Source of the DNA: Panicum virgatum
Taxonomy: Eukaryota; Streptophyta; Magnoliopsida; Poales; Poaceae
Length of the DNA stretch: 64,000 nucleotides
Direction of reading: 5' to 3'
Assembly: GCF_016808335.1 (NCBI RefSeq)
Contig: NC_053140.1
Coordinates: 26,096,086 to 26,160,085 of the forward strand
Notes under the pieces: model-generated
Seen by the model: the letters and a program-made list of their open reading frames with translations, nothing else
The model's database searches: none
What the model was told of the DNA's origin: nothing
Shown here: positions 34,134 to 45,100 of the stretch, piece after piece
Position numbering within the stretch: position 1 is the stretch's first letter
Layout of the letters: the number at the start of each line of letters is the position of its first letter
Program-made: the position numbers and the translations under genes

Positions 34134-36083
34134 CTAGAATACGGCCTCACGTGGACCGAAATCCAGATGAGCTGCCTCCATCTCCTCCGAAACAACATAA
34201 TACTCTTCGGAGAAACGCACAATATTTATCTCCATGTTGCTGTGCTCTAGAGAAGCCTCATAATCCACTAGTTCCTCATCACCCAAAGCTGTAGGAACTA
34301 CTAAAACTTCATCGCACGAAGCCGAAGTATTAACTTCGGCTGTCTGCTCAACCACAGGCTCGACCGGTCTGATCGGTTGAGCCTGGCGGTCCGACCGGTC
34401 CTCTGCACCGGTCGGACCGATCATTTGGGGGCGATTCGACCGGTCCTGTTGACTGCTCAGCGGACTTGACCCGCCACTCCTTACCTTGAGGAACCATTGG
34501 CCGGTATTTGTTGAAGTGCTCATCCCTGAGCTTTTCGGCCTCCTGCTCCTTCTTCTCCTGGCGCTTCAGGCGCTGCAACCTCCTCTTTTGTGAGTGACTT
34601 AAACCCGGCGGGCGCCACCTAGGCTGATGGTACTTGTTCACTGAGCCGCTGCTGCTGGCCTCATGATCATGAGCCAACACACGCTTCTGGGAATCAGTTT
34701 GAGCTGACTTGCCAAACACCATCGACTTCTTTCCAACATCTTTGACTACCACATTTACGTCGCCGATTTTCACAACATCATCGGTGGTGGCCTTCCCAGA
34801 ATCAACCTGCATGGGCTGAACCTCATCCTCTTTCCTCTTGATGCGATACTCTTGCCTTGGAGGATGAGACTGAACCGATCTCTACTGAGACCAGTCTGAC
34901 CGGTCTGACCGGTGCAGCATAGTGCTACTGACCAGATTGGCGCGAGCCCAATCGGTCATGCCTAGTGTCCTGGAACCTTTCCCATGATAATGTGGTGGAT
35001 GTGGCATGGGGAAGCACTACATCGATACTCCTTCGTGTTCCCATACCAGATTTGTAGCATTTGATGCCAGGGGCATCCATGGCATGGTGGCATATGCCCT
35101 TTGGGGCGGGAACACAGCGACGACATCACCTCTGCGTTTATTGGGTCCCTCCCTCATTGGAGAACCACCTCGACGCGAGGGTGACCAAGATCTCTTTTTT
35201 AATGGCCGAACTTGTTGAACAGCCTTCGTGTACTTGTTTAGAAGCTGGCCAAAAGTTGGTTTCTGAGTAGCAACCCTTCCTTGAACCTTTGGCACATTCC
35301 TCTTCCAAGTACCCACTTCAGAGCGCTTAGGCTTGAAAGTCTTTGGTTGGCCCTGGGGCAAACCGTTCTGACCGGTCGGTCCTGGACAGCAGGCCAACTG
35401 GAAGAAGCACCCTCTTGCCCCCTGAGCACATGAGCTTTGACAGTAATTTTTATTAACTCCTTGCCATTAGGAGCATTTTCCAGAACCACTTCCCTGGCCA
35501 GAATCTTGTCATCGACACTTTTCGGCCTTGTCTCACCAATCACCACGTTTTTGCCCTTTGCCCCTTCGGCTTGTTCAGGTCGAAGTAACACTTTGGCATT
35601 GTTCAGATCTATAGTATGTGTGTTGGTGTGAACGGGAAATAGTGTCTTGTCAATCTCCATCTCAGGAAATATCAATCATCCTTCATTCATGTCCGATTGA
35701 ACCTGGCGACGGAAGATGTTGCAATCATTAGTCGCATGAGAATGAGAGTTATGAAATTTACAATATGCACGCTGCTTTAACTCCTCAAGCGGCGATATAA
35801 CATGAGAAATCTTAATATGTCCCAAACGCAAAAATTTATCAAAAATATGATCACATTTGGAAACATTGAATGTAAATTTCATCTCTTCTTTCCGACCCAT
35901 TTGAGTCGGCTTTAGCAATGCACAAGAACATGGTTTGGCCGATGATGGCCAAACAAATTCAACAGTGTAAACCTCATTATCCTCATTGTTCGAAGATTCG
36001 GAATCATATTCAACAACATGGGTATTAGAACGATGAGGCTTATATGCATCTTTAGAATTTCTAATTTTATACTCTTGGTTCAT
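34134..36083 (-). pseudogene. Tat element gag, middle and C-terminal part
   Basis: The segments 35676-36083, 35238-35675, 34348-34812 and 34134-34523 read in sequence but in shifting frames. 35676-36083 ends with YCKFHNSHSHATNDCNIFRRQVQSDMNEG, a Cys/His-containing block (C, H, H, C) typical of Tat-type gag in grasses. 34348-34812 is a long basic stretch (QKRRLQRLKRQEKKEQE). ACCGGT-containing linkers occur at 34360-34450, 34880-34915 and 35365-35385. At least three frameshifts are needed to follow it. Confidence 0.75.
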
Positions 36084-37022
36084 TGCCGAAGTTGCAAAGC
36101 ATTAAGATTATAGTAATCAAACCCTTCGAGCTTCGCTTCCAAGTATGAGCACAAACCATTAAGAGCAACATCTACCAAATCCTTATCTGAAATTGACAAA
36201 TTGAAGCATCAATTTTTCACTTCTTGAAGTAATTGGATACCGATTCATCTCTATTTTGTTTAACCGATGTCAAATCTGTCAATTTTGCTTCATTATCCCC
36301 ACTATAATAGTGATCATGAAATTTTTGTTCTAATTCGTTCCAAGAGCGGACCGAATTTGGGGGTAATGCAGAAAATCAAGAAAAGCAGTTCCAGTTAATG
36401 ATAAAGAAAATAAACGAACTCGCAAAGAGTTACTAGAAGTAGCTTCACCCAACTGAGCAACATATTGACTTATGTGCTCCCAAGTTGACCGATTATCGTC
36501 CCCACTAAATTTAATAAAATCGGGAATGCGCCACCCCGTGGGATAAGGAACCAAATCGAAAGCATCGGGGTATGGTCTTTGATATAACCGATTTCTACTA
36601 GGATTTTTACCTAATTGGCTAAGTTTGGTACCAAGTAAAGTATTCAAATCCGCTCTCATCCTAGCCAAATCGGCTTCGTAATTCCCACTACTAGATGTTT
36701 GGGCATTGGCTGCTAGACGATTAATGGCTGGTTCAATAGTACTCATCGTCTGTGTAGCATAATGGGGATTATTTTTAGTCAAATCAACCCAAACATCTCG
36801 CGGCAGGAAAAGGTGGTTCACCGTATAATCTGGTGGTATATTGCGGCACAAACCCCTCCATCTGCTCGGCCAGCAGCAGCCGAACTCGGAATTGGCGCGA
36901 GCGCGGATGTAGACGCCGAGGCCGTCACCATGGCACCGGTCTGATTGACTGGTTCGACCGATCCACCAGCCGAGGCACCGGTCTGACCGGTCGAAGGGAC
37001 CGGTCTGACCGGTTCGGCCCAG
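36084..37022 (-). pseudogene. Tat element gag, central core, frameshifted
   Basis: 36330-36851 encodes the gag core with GWRIPDFIKFSGDDNRSTWE and HISQYVAQLGEA followed by RLFSLSLTGTAF. Just after this a frameshift and a TGG-to-TGA change break the SALPPNSV-type continuation. The rest of the core (EQKFHDHYYSGDNEAKLTDL) is in another frame to about 36200. Upstream, 36852-37022 is a Ser/Ala-rich linker with several GACCGGTCTGACCGGT copies. The reading then meets the nested chromovirus sequence at about 37023. Confidence 0.8.
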
Positions 37023-37488
37023 TTGATAAATTCTAACCGTTCTTAACTTATCGAATCACGGTTAGTGTACCTGCAGAAGATTGATAGAACATATATATGC
37101 ATTGAACCTTTCATGCGAGCACTCATGAAAACATTCCCATACATTACCGCTCACTATAGAAGCGGCATCCATGCATCCAACACTGCATGGACAGTGCTCA
37201 TACGCTACCGGGGCAACGTATTCACGGGGTTCTTTTACTCCCAATATAATCGACCGATGGTCAGTATATTGGCAGTAGCTCAAGTAGGCCACTGCTTGAG
37301 CGTAGCGTTCGGTTCGCATCACCGACGGGAAGGTCAGTCTCCCTCAGCTGACTGAGTATACTTTACTCCCAATATAGCCAACTAGTAGTTGATATATTGG
37401 TAGCACCTCAAGTAAGACACTGCTTGAGGGCAGCGTTCGGCTCTTATCACCGACGGGAAGGTCAGACTCCCTCAACTGACTGAGGATC
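37023..37488 (-). other. Partial chromovirus 5' leader next to the outer gag, with 128-bp tandem duplication
   Basis: On the minus strand this continues, across the solo LTR at 37494-41887, the leader that follows the primer-binding site at 42165-42175. Two tandem units lie at about 37234-37361 and 37362-37489, both starting TTTACTCCCAATATA and ending CTGACTGAG with moderate divergence. No gag frame is recognisable. The junction with the outer gag near 37023 shows no LTR end, so the chromovirus was truncated here. Confidence 0.6.
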
Positions 37489-37493
37489 CTTAC

Positions 37494-40400
37494 TGTGACA
37501 CCTCAAGTGTTAGCACCTTTAAATACAATCAATGTACCTTAGTTAAAGTTAAAAGAAAAATTTGAGAAATTAATTCAAAGAGAAAGGATCAAATAAAAGA
37601 CAAATCATACAAAAGAAATTAAAGGAAAAAGAAAAAGGAGTAAAAAGCTACTCAAAATCTAATTCAAAAATGTGCACAAAAATTTTGTTGGCTCATGAGA
37701 GGTGTTTCAATTGACATGTGCTCAATTGAACTTCAGTCAAAAATCAAGTCAAAAACTGAATAAAACTAAAGTCCTTTTGTGCAAATATGCAAATGTACCA
37801 ATAGTTCAAAATGTGAGTTTCAAATTAAAATTTGCATAACACAAAAGTTGTAGATCTTGAAAAGTTATGCAAAATTGGTATTCAACACTTTTCCATTTGA
37901 GCCCTCCAAATAGGAGATAATTTTAGTTTACCGAAAGATCCTTGGAATTTTCAGAAATCGCAAAAGAGCCCCCATCTCCATCTCTCTCTCCCGGCTGACT
38001 CTGTTTCGCCCGCCGCCCGCCGTACGCCGCCGGTGGACTTCGTCCACCGCGCGCCCACGGCCAAATGGACCCGGGAAGTCCCCCAGCGCCACCTGGCCCG
38101 CCCCTTGGCACCCCCTCGCGCGCACACGCGTCCCAGAGCCTTTCCCGAGCCGCCACGACACCCCCGGCCGGCGCAGCGCCGCTGCCTCCTCCGCCCGCTC
38201 GCCGTCGAGTCGCCCAGGGCCAAATCGACCGCCCCCAGTCACTGCATTCCTCCCCCAGGAGCTCCTTGGCCTATAAAGACCCCCAGCACCCCACAGTCGC
38301 GCCCCTTCTCGCCCTTCTTCCTCCTCCCGCCGCTCCGCCATGGTCGCCGAGATCCAGCTCTCGCGGACCGGCTAGCCCAGCCCCACATTGCCCCCTCCGA
38401 CCACCGCAACAGCTTCGCCACCTCCCAGTTACGCTCCACGCGCGCGGAATCGAGCCCAAACCCCTTCCCGACGCCGTTCCCCTTTTGCGCCGCCGCCGGC
38501 GAGCTCAGGCTCACCGCGGACCGGCCGGCTCCGAAGAAGACCAAGCACGACAGCTACCCCAGAAGCTTCCACGAGCTCACGTGGTGCTCGTGCGCGCCCT
38601 GTTCCTCTACCCCGAGCCCTCCTTCACCCCCAGTGCCGGCGAACCGAACAACCGACCCGCCATTGACGCCGACGAGCTCGAAACCGTGCACCAACCACTC
38701 GAACGTCGACCAGGGTAGGTGTTCCTCGATCTCTTCTCTCCCACGCGCCTCCCCGTGGCAGCCCCGGTAAGCCCTGCACCGCAGAACACCACCGGCAAGA
38801 TGCCACGGCGGAGAAGGCCGGCGAAGGACCCGGTTGTAATTTGTTTTTTTCGTTTAAGGGTGTTTCTGCAAGTTTTTCAGTGTACACCAGTGAACTCCTA
38901 AAATGCGAAACAAATCACAGAAAAATCAGAAAAATGCAAACTCAACTGATTTGGATTCCTTGTAACAAAATCTACAAATTTTGTAACATACACATTTGCA
39001 GAAACTCAACTGAATTTAATCTAGGGAAAAGATTAAGAAAACCACCCTATGCATGTTCATGAAGTTCTGCTCATAAAATGACCTTGATTTTTGGATATGT
39101 TATCACTAAGGGAATTTTAAGATCACAGTAAAAAGATGACACCAACCCAAAACAGTTATCATGTTGGAACAATCAAGATTCTCTAATCTGTTGTTAGCTT
39201 TCTCGATTTAATTCTGGAAAATATGCACATGAACTTGCTCTGGAATTTTTGCTGCGTGCATGTGAAACTAAAACACTGTTAATACCTAAATTTCAGATTT
39301 ATTAGACTTCATTTGCTATATACCATGATTTATGCCTTTTTAATCAACTTAATTCCTCATATATAGTTCTTATGCTCAGAAAAATCCATATTTATTTCTA
39401 GAGTCTCTTTTTAGCTCTGTGTTCCTGTCTAAAAATTTTGAGCTGCAATTATTGTGTTTGGCTTTGTCGAATAATCATGCTTAGCATCTTAGGGCTAGGT
39501 TTACTATTTTTGTTTTGAGTAATCTACAATGTTTCTGGTCATGATTTTTGGGCATGATCTTGTTTAGAGTATGTTCTACCTGTAATAAAAAGTTCAGATG
39601 CAATACTAGTCAAATGCACCTTGAGAAATTTATGCAATCTCATGCTAAGTCAACTGAATAATTAATTTATCATAGTGAGTTAAATCTTGAAAAATTTTCT
39701 GGAGTATGTTTAACTCATGACTAGTCTCTGGTAAAAATTTGAGAACCAAATCCTTAGTAAAACTTTCTGTAGAATTAATCTTAGTTAAAAGCTTGCTGAT
39801 TTTGTTCTTTTTATTACCTCAGTTATATAAGTGAATAAAATCTGGAAAAATTTCAGTGCTGAGTAGATGCTATGAAGTTTCTCTCGTAAAAATTGTAGCA
39901 CCAGAACCCATATTAAATGTTCTGTACAAAAAGATGAAGTAACTAGAGTGATCTACTTGCATGAATAGTTATAGTTTTTGCTTTATGGTCAAATGCTGAA
40001 ATCTACACCATAAGTACTTAATTTGAATCTGGGTTACTTAATGTTTCCTCACTAGCTCATTAGTAATTTTGGGTTGTTACGAAATAATAAAAGCATGCTA
40101 TGTGTTGAAATAAAAAAAAATGAAAACCCAAAACCCCACCCATTCATGAATAAACGTAGTTATGTTAACTACTCTATAAACGTTTGCCCATACAATGAAA
40201 TGTGAAATCGTCACTAAATTAACTTTCGTGGACTACAACTTTATCGTGAAGGAAAGAAATTGTTATCCATGAATAACTCATAATCTTGCATTGCATATAG
40301 AAACGGTTAATCTCGCGGACGGTGACTACGAATTGGTGCCCGCGGACTCTCGTGCGGAGCAGGAGATTAACCTGAACTGTGCTAACTTGTCTCAAGACCT

Positions 40401-41887
40401 GGGCCAAGCCCCAGAGGCTTTTCTGCCTGACAGTGCCCAAGAAGGCAAGCCCCGGAGCATAATCCCACTATTTTTCTGAATTATCATTCACTATCTATTT
40501 ATTAATGTATTGTAATATTTTGTTTCTGCATCTAAGATTTCTAGGCGTTGATCGAAAACCGTAGATGCATGATCCCTAGGAACCTATGTTTGATACCGGA
40601 TCTTTTTATCGACTAGCTGCCATGCTAAATAGGTACGGTAGAAGTCGAGTGGTTTCCTGCCTCTCGCGAGCAAATAGGAATTGTACTGACTTTAATTCTT
40701 GTTGAAATGTAAGGACAACGGGCGGGGTTGTGTAGTTGTGAAACCCCGCTGGTATAGTCAAAAATGGTTAAGGTCGCGGTGTGTGGCTCATTTCGTTAAG
40801 CGTTTGAAAGTACTAGCCACATACCAAGAAATATGGTAATCGGTAAGCTTAAGTACCTGATTGGACCGGCGAGTGGAACGATCTCGCACCCTCCTGGTAG
40901 AAGTAGGGTTTATTTTTATGTCGCGACGTACGGGTACAGAGTGGTCGGACTCTGTAGTCGGGGAGGGTGTTCCGGATCCACGGACTGGAAAGAAAGGGGA
41001 AAATTAGCGTGGGCGGGAGCGAAGTCGATCCCCATGCGTGTGGTCTAGGTTCCCCTGGCTAGGTTGAAATTCGATTCGGAATCGTCCGCCTCTCACGGCA
41101 TGAGATTGCTTAATGATTTCGGTCACATAGAGTAACAAGTGGAACATGATGATGATAATACTGCTGATTGATTAAAGGATTGCTCTACCATGTTTGTGTA
41201 GAGTTGGATGCAAACTTAGAATGGTTAATCTAACGAGAAGATGGCTAAGTAAAACCTGAAAGTAAGGATCAACACTTAGCGGCATTTTTGGCAAGCAAAC
41301 CCCACCAACCAAAAAGCCGTGCATGTCTAGTTATCGGACTATGTTATATCCGGAGACGGGTCAGTCTTGCTGAGTATTAGTATACTCAGCCTTGCTTGTG
41401 GCACTGTTTTTCAGGTACTAACTTTGAAGATCTGTTTGCAAGTCTTACTTGGCCGTGTACTCTGCCCCCGGGCTGGTCTGTTGAGTGGGATGGCCCTTCA
41501 GCTGGTGCTGATCACCCTCCCGCTGAGTGACGCATTCGTACGGGCTTTACCGATGCGCCACGTTATCTTGCTAGTTATCTTTACTGCTTCCGCTGAACCT
41601 GAGACTTGAATAATTGATTAGTTGGAACTCCGTAGTACTTTGCTACTCTGAACATGGTTTGTAATAAATTTTCTTTCCGCTGCAATCACTCTGAGATGTA
41701 TGAAATGGTTTGTGTTGTAATCTCTGGGCTCACCTTCGTGTGAGTGTTGTCTGCTGATCCTGGAATAGCGTGGCTTTTATCGAGGCTTCACTCGAGGAAC
41801 TACCGGTGAGTGCCAATTTGGATCAGAGTTGCTTAGCAACGAAGATCAGTGCACCCGGGCCCAGTAGTTTTGGGTGGTTCCGCCACA
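37494..41887 (+). mobile_element. Solo LTR, 4394 bp, chromovirus-related
   Basis: It starts TGTGACACCTC and ends GGTGGTTCCGCCACA, flanked by a perfect 5-bp target duplication CTTAC (37489-37493 and 41888-41892). No internal sequence is attached, so it is a solo LTR. A TATA box lies at 38272 (TATAAAG). A GC-rich exon-like region runs to a possible donor at 38715, and an acceptor CATATAG ends at 40300. Shared blocks with the LTRs at 19105 and 42178 (GTCGCGGTGTGTGG, GTACTAGCCACAT, TGCTGAGTATTAGTATACTC) show common ancestry. Confidence 0.9.
40301..40479 (+). CDS. LTR-encoded second exon, short acidic peptide
   Basis: After the acceptor TTGCATATAG the open frame gives ETVNLADGDYELVPADSR, then an acidic middle with SQDLGQAPEAF and EGKPRS before the stop. 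The same exon, with DGTYEL and EGKPRT, is in the chromovirus LTR at 44125-44294. In-frame joining to a GC-rich upstream frame (donor at 38715, frame ending NHSNVDQ) is possible without a stop. Splicing and translation are inferred; the peptide matches no family I know. Confidence 0.35.
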
Positions 41888-41892
41888 CTTAC

Positions 41893-42177
41893 CTTCTTAC
41901 CTTAGCGTAGGTGCGTCGTTACAGAATTTAAAAGATTGATTGTGCACAAAAGTAAGGTTTAACAGAAATGTAAAGTGCTGGAAGTCAGATATAAATAAAC
42001 CATAAGTAGATAGCCACCTAGTAACTCCCTTAAATTTCCCTAGGGCTTTACATTCTATGCACAATCCTTAACGAAACTAACGTAGTTTTATAAATACTTT
42101 GTTGGTCTAATTTTATACGGAAATCAATTTTTAAGGTTCCAACACCTCTGGTGTACACTTGCAACTCTGATACCAGC
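41893..42177 (-). other. Chromovirus leader with tRNA-Met-type primer-binding site
   Basis: Directly after the LTR end TATCACA, the minus strand reads GC then TGGTATCAGAG (42165-42175), the standard initiator-Met-tRNA primer-binding site. Leader sequence follows (GTACACCAGAGGTGTTGG and on). A binding site in this position means that the LTR at 42178-46663 acted as a 5' LTR for sequence to its left, although pol lies on its right. Confidence 0.85.
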
Positions 42178-45100
42178 TGTGATAGAACCACCTGAATTAT
42201 CCCTGCTCAAGAGCGCTGGCCATCACCATAAAGGCAACACCGACTCAAACGCACTTCAAACGGAACAATTCTTGGTCTGTCGGGTAACGTCCCGATACAA
42301 CCACCGGATCTCGGATCGAAGAAGCATACCCCGCAAGAAGGCGAGTCTAGAGATATTACAACTATATATCTTACAACACAGGCATAGAAGTTATTACAAG
42401 AAGTTCAAAGTATTATTACAGGTCTAAACTTAGTAAAACGTTATACAAGACATAAGTTTAAAGTTCAGAGTTTAAGCAGCGGAAAGAAAACACGACGGCT
42501 ACAACACGTCATCAAAAGGATACCAAGCTAGCCCAAGCAAGGTATCACTCGTCGGGGTCATTGCCGGCCGGAGACGGATCCCACTCTACGGACCAGCCAA
42601 GGGGCAAAGAGCAGGGCCAAGTCAGACTAGCGGTCTGGTCCTCAAAACTCATACCTGAAACAGGATTCAACAGCAAGGCTGAGTATACTATTACTCAGCA
42701 AGACTTAACCGTCAATGGATATACTTAGTCCACTTAGCTAGACTATGCAGGGTTCTGTAAGGCTCTGGTTTTCCTTTTGCTGAAAAGCAACAAAGAGTAG
42801 GTCCTTAATTTCACATTTTAGCTTTCAATATTCTAGTTGATTAACCATTCTATGTAAGCAACTAATTCTAATCAACCATGGTAGAACTTTAGTCAAACAT
42901 CAAGATTGATCATAATAATATTACTCTTATTACTCTGTGTGGTAAATAGATCAAGTAGTCTCAATATCCGCGAGAGACAGACGATTCGAATCGGATTTTC
43001 AACCTTGCAAGGTAAACCTAACACACACGTTTGGAACACCGTCGGGTCTTTCCCAAACAACTGTTGACCTTTCATTCCGGCTTGTGGATAGGGTCACTCT
43101 CCCTGACTACAGGGCACCAACTTCCTCCCTGCACCCGTGGTGTTGCGCAACATAAACATAAATAAAAACCTATCTCTAAGAGAGAGTGAAAGGTATATCC
43201 ACTCACCGGTCCGATCAGCTACTAGGCTTACAGCGTACCATATTTACGGCATGTGGCTAGTACGTTCAAACACTTAACCACCGCTACCACACACCGCGGC
43301 CTTATCAAGTTCATCAACATAGACGGACTTCAACAAATCCGTCCATGATCCTTATAATGATTGCAGAAAGTAAACAAGCAACTCCTAGCTCGCGAGTGAC
43401 AGGCAATCACTCGACTTTTACCAGTCCTATTAGCATAGCAATTACTCGAACTCTGATTCTAGTGTTCAATCAATAGGAACCAAGAATTATGCAACTAGGG
43501 TTTTCAATCAATTCCAATAACTTAAATGCACAAGTAAATAATAACGATAATTTGCATAATTTGAAATACTGGGTTTATGTCCGGGGCTTGCCTTCGCGGT
43601 AGTCACTAGCTAAATCAGCCTTGGGCTCTTCCGGACTTTGGCCCGGTTCTTCAATCAGTGTAGCGGCGTTCACCTGGGCTTCTTGATTACCTCCTTCAGA
43701 CTCTGGAATCAGCTCGTACGTCCCGTCCACTAGAACAGTCGTATCTATATGTGATGTAAGAAACACTAGAACGGCATGTGGCTAGTACGTTCAAACACTT
43801 AACCACCGCTACCACACACCGCGACCTTAGCAGAATTCATCAACACAGACAGGGTCTCACCCAAGGTCATGATATCGAACATGACCCCGTCCGACGTCCT
43901 TATAGTGATTGCAGAAAGTAAACAAGCAACTCCTATTAAACTCGCGAGTGACAGGCAATCACTCGACTTTTACCGGTCCTATAAGCATAGCAATTACTCG
44001 AACTCAGTCTAGTGTTCAGTACATAGGTTCCTAGGATCATGCATCTAGGGTTTCAATTCAAACCCTAAGAACTGTAAATGCACAAGTAAGTAGTATATAA
44101 AGTGCATAATTTGAAATATTGGTTTTATGTCCGGGGCTTGCCTTCGCGGTAGTCACTAACTAAATCAGCCTTGGGCTCTTCCGGACTTTGGTCCGGGTCT
44201 TCAGTCAGTGTAGCGGCGTTCACCTGGGCTTCTTGATCACCGCCTTCGGACTCCAGGATCAGCTCGTACGTCCCATCCGCTAGAACAGTCGTATCTATAT
44301 GTGATGCAAGAAACGGTATTACAACATACACATTTCGCGATTAAGTTGCAATCTAGCAATTAGCAAACATAACTTAGCACATGGGCAATCGTTTATAGAG
44401 TAGTTATTTAACATGTCTTACTACACAAAACAACATGATTAACCTCACAAGACAACTTGATTATCTTCACAAAGTAAGTTTGAGTTAATTCACATCGCAT
44501 GTAAATCATGGTTTGCTAAGAATTAAGTAACTCGGTACACAACCAGCATTTAAATTCAGAAAAAATACTTCAAACAGGAAGTACAGAGAGCAATCTATCC
44601 TGTAAATTTCATACCATTTCATGCAGCCAATTATTCAGAATAAAACATTTACTCAGACAGCACCTAGAAAAAGATTGAATTCTATAGAACAAACTACAAC
44701 ACTTATGAAGCTCAAAATTTCTCAGAACAGGCTTCATATGCTTATGAACGTTCTATAAATTTTTTCAAATTTATCTAGGCATAAAACAGAAGTAATAATT
44801 TTGACAAAAATAAACCACATATGATAAAACTAATTAGTACAGAAAGTTTTGTAATGTTTCTGGATCCTAAATTTTTTAGACATGAACATATAACTAAAAT
44901 AGAGTTCCACAAATATTCTCAGAGTTTTCTAAGCAAGGAAACTATTTATTATAATTAAAGCCTACTTAACAAGCATTAAATCAAAGATATAGTTAAACAG
45001 ATCTAAAATTTCTCAAACTTTCACAACAGCAAGGTTTTAGTGACATGCTTTCATGGAAAAAGTTTCACACTCAGAAATTTAATATTTCTACCATTAAATA

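Noticed and set aside
29276..37018. ACCGGT repeats as a CRISPR-like array or satellite
   Set aside because: Spacing is irregular, copies lie in coding linkers and LTRs, and the host is a plant.
38033..38770. Overlapping GC-rich frames in the solo LTR as independent genes
   Set aside because: All six frames are open because of composition. Only one is discussed, as a possible first exon of the LTR transcript, and it is not called a gene.
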